Shown piece by piece: positions 57,398 through 64,000 of a stretch of 64,000 bases of DNA. The notes beneath the pieces were generated by a model. That model had not been told where the DNA came from. It worked only from the letters and a program-made list of their open reading frames with translations, and searched no databases. Positions within the stretch are counted from its first letter, which is position 1. Each line of letters opens with the position of its first letter. Location of the stretch: positions 26,611,876 to 26,675,875 of the forward strand of contig NC_045142.1 in the NCBI RefSeq assembly GCF_008831285.2, in the 5' to 3' direction. Both the position numbers and the translations under genes were made by a program. Source of the DNA: Nymphaea colorata. Lineage: Eukaryota; Streptophyta; Magnoliopsida; Nymphaeales; Nymphaeaceae.

Positions 57398-60300
57398 CTA
57401 ATGCATAACCTGGGATTCACCAGGCACAATGCTCCTGAAAATGGCCGCGGCAACCGGCAAGAGACCAATCAGAGCAATCTGAAGCTGCTCTGAGCTGCTG
57501 GTCCTAACTGTTATCTGCCCACTTCGCTTGTTGTTCAGGCCAACGCGCACAGCAGTCTTGGTGCCACGGCCCACAGAAAACTGTGTCTGTAAGTTGGCAC
57601 CCAAGGCCAAGTCTCGCCGCCATTGCATCAGAGAGAGACCAAGGGTCGTGCCATCCTGCCCAATTGGATAATCCTTTTCCATGATTCGTGCCTCCAAGTT
57701 GGCACCGTAGGCCACATCACCTTGGGCACTCATAGCTCCTGCGCTCGCCGAAAGAGTTGCCTGTCTTCCAATTGAAATCTGATCCTCTATCTTGATTCCA
57801 GAGGCGACAGCCTGTCCGATGTGAGTGAAAGACAACCCGGCAGCAGTCCTGTTCTTCTTGAAGCTTTTGAACTTCGATTCACCTCTGAAAGTGTAAGCAA
57901 GCTGCTTACCAAGAGTTTGAACATCAAAGGCCGCCATCGTGGAGCCGTGATCCCCATGCTTCATAGCGATTGAAGAATCCATATGGATACTAAATTCTTT
58001 CTTGTCTTTGGTGATCTGCAATACAAGACCTGCTGGAAACCGACCAGACACCGTGCGATTATCCTCCAGGCTAATGCCATCGTATCCACAATCGTGATCC
58101 CAGCCATGGGCATCCAACACAGGGCGCACAAGCAGCTCAGATTCAGTTGATCGGTATCTGTATGCAGGGCTATCCCCATCAAATGTAGATGGCAATAGCA
58201 TGTCGGGAAGTGGGACTTGAATAGAGGGGGGGTCCCCATTCTCGGGATCAGATTCATCTGATCTACTTCTTGGGCACGAACCAGAGAGCTTCTCGGCTTC
58301 TCTCCTCTGGCTCAATTCCTCCTTCAATTGCTTCTTCTGGAATAGTTTCACTCGATAGTCATACTCCTGGAAATAGGCCTTCCTCTGTTCCTTGCTCAGC
58401 TTAGCTATCTGAGATTTTCCCAAAGGTTTGAATGGTGGAAGCTGATCATATTCTTCTTCGTCAGTATCAGCTTCAGGCAACTCTTCCTCCATCTCAAAGT
58501 ACGCTTCCTCATTATCTGCAGAGGCAAGACTAGGATGGGATCTTGACTGCAACAATGAGGACAGCAGAAATGGAACAGGTACTGAACGATAACGATGACC
58601 ACCGAACAAGAGTTTTGTGATGGCAGGATCTTGCGGTCTCAGTAGAGAATTTACTTCTGTTAAGATCTTAGAAGAGTAGCATAACAGGAGCAGCCGCGGC
58701 CGCCAACTCTGCCCATTGGGCAGCACCTGGTGGCCGCGTTGATTCCGTCTGCATGATGGGTGGTTCTCAACAAGCACCACCTGATTCATGAGACGCATAT
58801 CTCCAGCTGCCTGCCGGATGGAATTCTGAACGGCTTGCGACCTATGTGAAACCAATGTTTCATAAGGAAGTGGAGAGCCGCTGGGACCTTCTGGTGGTGC
58901 AGAAGATGCATGAGTGAGAGCCACGGTGACATTGAACCATATCGATGTCCCAAGGTTAGAGGTGATCGACTCTAACAATGGAAGATTATTGGTGTCACGT
59001 GAACAGGTGTCCATCCGATCGACATAAAAGATAATATCTGGTGGGAATTTCTTCATGAATTTCTTCACCGACGAAAGAATTTTCCTGTTGGTACGCTGTT
59101 CCATAACTGATGGTCTTAATCCTGGAGTATCAATCACTCGAAGTTTCACACCATCCACAATGCCAGTGATCACTCGCACCATACTTGTAGCTGGCTGAAA
59201 GGCATCGGTTGGAACTTTGTCTTCACCAAATATAGAATTGATGGTTGCACTCTTGCCAACTCCAGTCTTTCCAATGACCAAAATAGTGCAGGAGAAGTCG
59301 ATCTCCTCTTTGCCATCTTCTTCTAGCTTTTTTGCAGTTTGGAAAGCGGTGTCTAGGCTGAAGAGTCTAGTAGTTTTACTATTCCTCGTTCCTTCAGCAA
59401 GAGCTAACCTGTAAAGAACCTGAGCAACAGCCGACTCGTCGAGTGACTGTCCTAATCTGTAGACAAGGCGCAAAAAATTCATCCTGATCATGTTTATCTT
59501 GTCATGAAGCTTCTTCTCTTCATCATCCATGTTCTCTGTTTCTGATTCTCTTGTGGCTGAAGAAGCAAAATTACCCGCACTACTAATTCTGCGAGGTGCA
59601 GACAGACCTAATGCCGGAACTGATGATCCCAAACCGGCAGGGTTTTGAGAGGTGGATCTGGCATTAACATTGCTCGCGGCCTTCAACAGAGCAGTCAGGG
59701 TAGCTGAATCAAACAACACTTTATCATCATCACCATATTCTTCTTCTTCTTCACTATCTGCTGCCTCAATGATGTGAGATGCGGTAGACCCGTTCTCAGC
59801 AAATCTGACGTCAGAGTTTCTGGAGAACTTCACGAAATTCTCTAACTCCCTGACGAAATTCAAATCGTCACTGTTGTCACCTGTAGCAATCGATCCATCA
59901 TCAGCATCCAGCTCTTGCTTGTTTCTAATTTCGGAATCATTTGGCCCCTGTGAACTAGTTCGGTGTGTTAACTGGTTGTCTTGCAATCGGCCCGTTGGAT
60001 CAGAACCATCAACTTCAGTATCGTTCCCACACATCCCAACATAGGAACTGGTTTGGAACTCCCAGTCAGCAGCATCTATTGCCTCAGAAACCGGTTCCAA
60101 CGCTGGTTCAATCACCAAGCACGTTGAACCATCATCACTTGAACCAGCTTCAACCATTCCCTCCATCAGGGCCTCATCTAAAACAACAGTCTCTTTGCCA
60201 AAACCGACGTTTATACACGAGGCAGCACCATTGGGGTCTTCCCTCTTGGCAACAGTAGAACCCTTGGAGCCTAACGTCATGAAAGGTTCTTCATACACCC

Positions 60301-61282
60301 GCTCACCAACCACACCGCTCACGGAAGCCTCAACCATAATGGTATCCATGGAAGGTGAGTACTTCACATGTTCACTTGTTGCCTCAGCCTCTTTGTCAAA
60401 CTCTCTACTAAAAGGTACAGTTCGTTTCATCTCCTCTATGCTACGAACCTCATCTCCATCAACTCCAGCAACATCTACGCAGATAATGGACGAATCTACT
60501 TCTTCACGACCAAGTTCTGCAATTACCCTGGTGCCACCAGCCACTTTGGTCTCTATTGATCCCAACTTCCCGCCATTATCCTCTACCTCCAGAGAGCTCG
60601 TGCCAAAAGAACCAAGGGTTTCAGCAATTGGGTCACTTATAAAATCAGATTTTCCCTGCCCACCGTCAAAAAACTTCATCGCTCCGCCCGCTGCACCACT
60701 CTCCTTCCCCAACCCTACCCCTTCCGACGCCGAGCTCTCCTTCTCCTCAAACCTACCACCCACCAACCCCTCCTGCCCTGTTTCTACAGGGATTCTAAGT
60801 ACACCAATGAACCCATCATCCCCATCGCTAGAAACGCCATCCCTAACCTCACAATCTTCGTCTTCTGTCTCCGACGTCAGCTTCGCAACTGGCACCATCG
60901 TAACGGCTGGGCCGTAAATGCCGGGAGACGACGACAGGTCGTAGCTTCTCACAATTGGGACCCGACCACCGTCACCATCCTCCTCCTGTTTCTCCTCGAC
61001 AAGCTCATCTTCGAATCTTTCCGACGCATCCCAAGGCGTCTCCGAGGCGGTCTCGAACTCGTCGTCCCCGCTTAAGAAGCTTGCAGAATCATCGCTGAAA
61101 CGGCTCGCCACACCATCACTCTTGGCGCTAGCCTCGCTCGAGTAATAATCACCGTCATGATCATCATCGCTATCTCCAGAAAGGGGTGCCCTGATGGGCG
61201 GCAAGGGGGAGCCTGACGTAACGGCAGATGACGAAGGCGTCCCCTTTGCCCGGTAAAACGCAGCTGGGAGCCATGCGTCCAT
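57398..61282 (-). CDS. TOC159: Toc159/Toc132-type chloroplast preprotein import receptor GTPase
   Basis: Toc159 family receptors sit in the chloroplast outer envelope and bind incoming transit peptides with Toc34 and the Toc75 channel. The single open frame encodes 1,294 residues: an acidic, low-complexity A domain (about 1-620), a GTPase domain with P-loop GKTGVGKS (671-678), DTPGLRPS, FYVDRMD and VALTHASSAPPEG motifs, and the VENHPSCR..LPNGQSWRPRLLLLCYS signature, then a long membrane (M) domain to the end. The start is the first in-frame ATG (61282); the open frame extends upstream to a GTG at 61345, but a TATA box overlaps that point. Length falls between Arabidopsis Toc132 and Toc159, so the paralogue is undecided. 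The coding region appears intact. Confidence 0.95.
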   Translation of the reverse strand: MDAWLPAAFYRAKGTPSSSAVTSGSPLPPIRAPLSGDSDDDHDGDYYSSEASAKSDGVASRFSDDSASFLSGDDEFETASETPWDASERFEDELVEEKQEEDGDGGRVPIVRSYDLSSSPGIYGPAVTMVPVAKLTSETEDEDCEVRDGVSSDGDDGFIGVLRIPVETGQEGLVGGRFEEKESSASEGVGLGKESGAAGGAMKFFDGGQGKSDFISDPIAETLGSFGTSSLEVEDNGGKLGSIETKVAGGTRVIAELGREEVDSSIICVDVAGVDGDEVRSIEEMKRTVPFSREFDKEAEATSEHVKYSPSMDTIMVEASVSGVVGERVYEEPFMTLGSKGSTVAKREDPNGAASCINVGFGKETVVLDEALMEGMVEAGSSDDGSTCLVIEPALEPVSEAIDAADWEFQTSSYVGMCGNDTEVDGSDPTGRLQDNQLTHRTSSQGPNDSEIRNKQELDADDGSIATGDNSDDLNFVRELENFVKFSRNSDVRFAENGSTASHIIEAADSEEEEEYGDDDKVLFDSATLTALLKAASNVNARSTSQNPAGLGSSVPALGLSAPRRISSAGNFASSATRESETENMDDEEKKLHDKINMIRMNFLRLVYRLGQSLDESAVAQVLYRLALAEGTRNSKTTRLFSLDTAFQTAKKLEEDGKEEIDFSCTILVIGKTGVGKSATINSIFGEDKVPTDAFQPATSMVRVITGIVDGVKLRVIDTPGLRPSVMEQRTNRKILSSVKKFMKKFPPDIIFYVDRMDTCSRDTNNLPLLESITSNLGTSIWFNVTVALTHASSAPPEGPSGSPLPYETLVSHRSQAVQNSIRQAAGDMRLMNQVVLVENHPSCRRNQRGHQVLPNGQSWRPRLLLLCYSSKILTEVNSLLRPQDPAITKLLFGGHRYRSVPVPFLLSSLLQSRSHPSLASADNEEAYFEMEEELPEADTDEEEYDQLPPFKPLGKSQIAKLSKEQRKAYFQEYDYRVKLFQKKQLKEELSQRREAEKLSGSCPRSRSDESDPENGDPPSIQVPLPDMLLPSTFDGDSPAYRYRSTESELLVRPVLDAHGWDHDCGYDGISLEDNRTVSGRFPAGLVLQITKDKKEFSIHMDSSIAMKHGDHGSTMAAFDVQTLGKQLAYTFRGESKFKSFKKNRTAAGLSFTHIGQAVASGIKIEDQISIGRQATLSASAGAMSAQGDVAYGANLEARIMEKDYPIGQDGTTLGLSLMQWRRDLALGANLQTQFSVGRGTKTAVRVGLNNKRSGQITVRTSSSEQLQIALIGLLPVAAAIFRSIVPGESQVMH

Positions 61283-61344
61283 GGCGGTGTTCCTTTCCTT
61301 TCCGCCCTTCTTGGTTTTGGCTTTGGAGCGCAAAACATCAAGCA

Positions 61345-61353
61345 CTTATAAAG
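61345..61353 (-). promoter_or_regulatory. TATA box of the Toc159-family gene
   Basis: The minus strand reads CTTTATAAG about 65-70 bases upstream of the ATG at 61282. Transcription would start near 61315-61325, giving a leader of some 35-45 bases and excluding the upstream GTG as the start. Confidence 0.6.
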
Positions 61354-64000
61354 AGGACGTGTGAAATCCTTTTCCCATTCTTAAACTTTTCCTTTTTGTT
61401 GACACATTTCTCTCTCTCCTCTCTCTCTCTCTCATTTTATGCCTCAATGCTCGCAAGGCAAGGGTTTATAAACTCTTTGTTTAATTTTTCATATTTTATG
61501 TTAAAAAATGATAACCGTACATTTTGAAGAAGCTAATTTGGTAGAGGGCATGTATTGACATGTCGTATATAGACAATTTTTTAGTCCATGAATTGAAAAC
61601 TTTTGGGCACATATGAATGAAAAAGACAAGCACAAGCACAATGAACAAATTTCTTTGGAAAAGTAAAAATAATAATCATGTCATCGGCATGAAAAATCAA
61701 TTTCAGTAAGCTTGAATTCAGCTATCAGCAAGTGATTCAGTCTTTCAACTTTAGAAGCTTTTTCGCATAAAATCTGAAAAAGGATTAGCTTGAATTATAA
61801 GTCAGCTTATTCAAATCGACTTGGAAAAGAAGAGACGTAATTGCTTGCTTTGATATTACTACCTTTTTTGTTCGTTTCCTCTGTTATTTCACAATTATGC
61901 TTCTAATTGATTAAACTTCATAACTCATTATTTACTTCTTTCATATTATTTGGGAAAACTTAACTTTAATGTTTCCTTAATGTATATTTTTTGTATTTAA
62001 AGAAATTTGAATCTGTCAAAATTTCAATGTAGAAAGAATCCAATGTGATTCTAGGCTTTTCATGATACGAGTTTATCAAACAACAGCTTTTAATAATCAT
62101 TGGATAGATTAAGTTCACCATGAATGCTTTCCGCAGATTTTGTCAGATTGTCGATAGATAATTGTTTTCCAATATCTTAGGTCAAAGTTTGCGCTGGATT
62201 CTACAGTTCCTAGTTGCCCTTAGGATTCTCAGTATCCATTAATGACGCTCAGCATCCTTAATGTATCTCTGTGATTTTTGAACATTGGTTGTCACTATAA
62301 GTTAAAAACTTGACTATTTTAAATTGTCCTGAACCCAACTCAAAAGAACTGCTTAGAGAATTTTAAAATTTAAAGCTCATAACTGATTATTGTCAGTCCA
62401 AGTTATTATTTAGGCAATCTCATGAATAAGGATGTAATTGAGCCTGGATACGATTCTAGGATTTCGATTTTTTTTTTTCCTGGCTTTCTGGTAGTACCAA
62501 TTCATCCAGCTATGATTTTTTTAAAGTACTTGTTCAAACTAACCCGTTTAAATCCCTGGAAATTTATGGTATAAAAAGTAAACTATCTTTCACCAGCGTT
62601 TGAATTTTAGAACTTGGGTTTTGGACTTTTTCAACTGTTTCAATGAATTTAACGATGCTGCAAAATTATGCTTAATATTTCTCTGTGCCTCCCCTCTTTT
62701 CCATGACCATTGTTCTTAAATTTCTCTGCAGTTGGTCGAAGCGGACCTTCACTTAGAAAATACATATTTCACATGCTGATAGCACGAGAAGTATATAGGA
62801 AATGGAGCTTTAGAGTTTCAATTCATGTTTTACACGTGAGCCTTTTTTACAGGTCATCCAAAAAGAGAACCCGTGACAAGCATGCATTCCTCATGATCCA
62901 AAGACTACAATGGAGGACTGCCTAAAAGCAAAAGTTATTAGTGATAAAAAGCATGAGAGATGGTCTAATCTTTTTAGCATCCATAAATTATATATATATA
63001 TATCATCTTTAAACTTTTAAGCTTTCACAGGTGTCACAGGGCTTTCTGCAACAGATTTTGTGCATGTTCGCTTTCTGCAACAGATTTTGTGCATGAACAT
63101 TTCGCACCAAAGGGTTCGAACAATATTCTTCCTACCACCATTTCTTCTCCTAAACAATATGAATGCCCTTTTAATTTCCCTTTCTCTTCTATGACAATGA
63201 GGGACTCCTATCACATCAAACCAACTAACGTGCTTGATCTGTGAAGTAAACACACGTCGAGCTTCCACCATATACCAACTCTCATACTCGCAATTCAAAG
63301 CCAAGAGATCTGAGACACCTTGATAAAGATCAGATGTGCCCTAAGTTCAAGCTTATGAATCATGTTCAGATGCTCATAACCTAACAACCATTTTAAAGTT
63401 TCCTTCACTGCCATTACAGTAGTATATTTACAGCACCAAGAATCTGCCTCACATGAACAATTTGATCAAATAAGGCAGCAATCAGCTCAGTGCGTCCCGG
63501 CTGCCATTTCTTCATGTAGATGAGAGGCAGCCAACCACCAGTAATCGATCCTTACAACCATTCATCTTTATGCACTAGATTCAATGTGTATCACTAGCTT
63601 TGAGACTACTGCGCAGATTCCATGTCATCTAAAGCAAGGCATCCATCCATGGCGGGTGACTCCTCGACCTAGATGGATGAACTGCAGAAGGAAGATCTTT
63701 GAAGGTTTACTGTTGTGGCCACCACCTCACAACTGAGAAGTCCTTTGACATATTGGAAGCCAACCGTTTTGGCATGCGAGACAAATGTACATGCTGCATC
63801 AGTTACGATGGAGTAAACAGTGGAACAATTAAGACAAAAGTGAATGTCCACTTTACTCTGCCTTGTTTTAAGTTTTAACTAGGGAACCATGTGATCCTGA
63901 TGTACGAACAAGTGTTCAGCTTAACAGCATAGTTTTTTACTGGCAAGAATAAGCGTACTGCAAATTACAGAAAAGAGAAACACAATGTAGCCTCTAGCAG
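61354..64000. other. Intergenic, no recognised gene
   Basis: AT-rich DNA with a CT-rich tract at about 61410-61436 (likely part of the receptor promoter), a (TA)n tract near 62989-63004 and a short tandem duplication at 63041. Short open frames on both strands near 62.7 and 63.0-63.3 kb show no family signature. Confidence 0.4.
63041..63098. repeat. 29-bp tandem duplication
   Basis: GCTTTCTGCAACAGATTTTG followed by TGCATG occurs at 63041 and again at 63070. Copies are nearly identical. Confidence 0.93.

Noticed and set aside
60195-60917. 240-codon plus-strand open frame
   Set aside because: It is antisense to the acidic A domain of the Toc159-type gene and reflects that gene's codon bias.

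Overview
The window is nuclear DNA of a flowering plant. Evidence: intron-bearing genes with GT-AG junctions, plant-only families (RALF peptide, PLS-type PPR protein, DMP/DUF679 membrane protein, REF/SRPP lipid-droplet protein, Toc159-type chloroplast import receptor), plant Copia and Gypsy retrotransposons, hAT elements, and many (TA)n and (GA)n tracts. I cannot name the species. The RALF and REF/SRPP coding regions are GC-rich while the introns and intergenic DNA are AT-rich.

Layout. 1-2.1 kb: 3' part of a decayed hAT transposon (ZMYM1/Tip100-like). 2.1-5.8 kb: AT-rich DNA without a recognised gene, with a possible leftward promoter near 4.23 kb. 5.85-11.77 kb: seven-exon Ppx/GppA phosphatase gene (+), with a 34-bp tandem duplication that doubles its last splice acceptor. 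13.5-14.0 kb: degenerate minisatellite. 16.16-16.45 kb: hAT MITE with an 8-bp target duplication. 16.65-18.03 kb: candidate two-exon gene for a 98-residue protein of unknown family. 19.25-19.61 kb: RALF peptide gene (+). 25.16-31.88 kb: complete 13-exon ALG3 mannosyltransferase gene (-). 33.70-35.56 kb: intronless PPR gene (+). 37.73-38.40 kb: DMP gene (-). 42.05-44.80 kb: three-exon REF/SRPP gene (+). 46.51-55.82 kb: Copia element with a 4.8-kb Gypsy element nested in its integrase. 57.40-61.28 kb: Toc159-family receptor gene (-). 61.3-64 kb: no recognised gene.

The genes do not form a pathway or cluster; they are ordinary neighbours in a plant genome. From memory, RALF next to REF/SRPP (Arabidopsis chromosome 3) and ALG3 near REF/SRPP (Arabidopsis chromosome 2) also occur, so the RALF-ALG3-REF/SRPP order here may be an ancestral block. 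I found no evidence for a novel defence, RNA-guided or other exotic system. The most checkable points are the duplicated splice acceptor, the small spliced gene, the nested and asymmetrically deleted retrotransposons, two non-autonomous hAT elements, and many 29-163 bp tandem duplications spread over the window.
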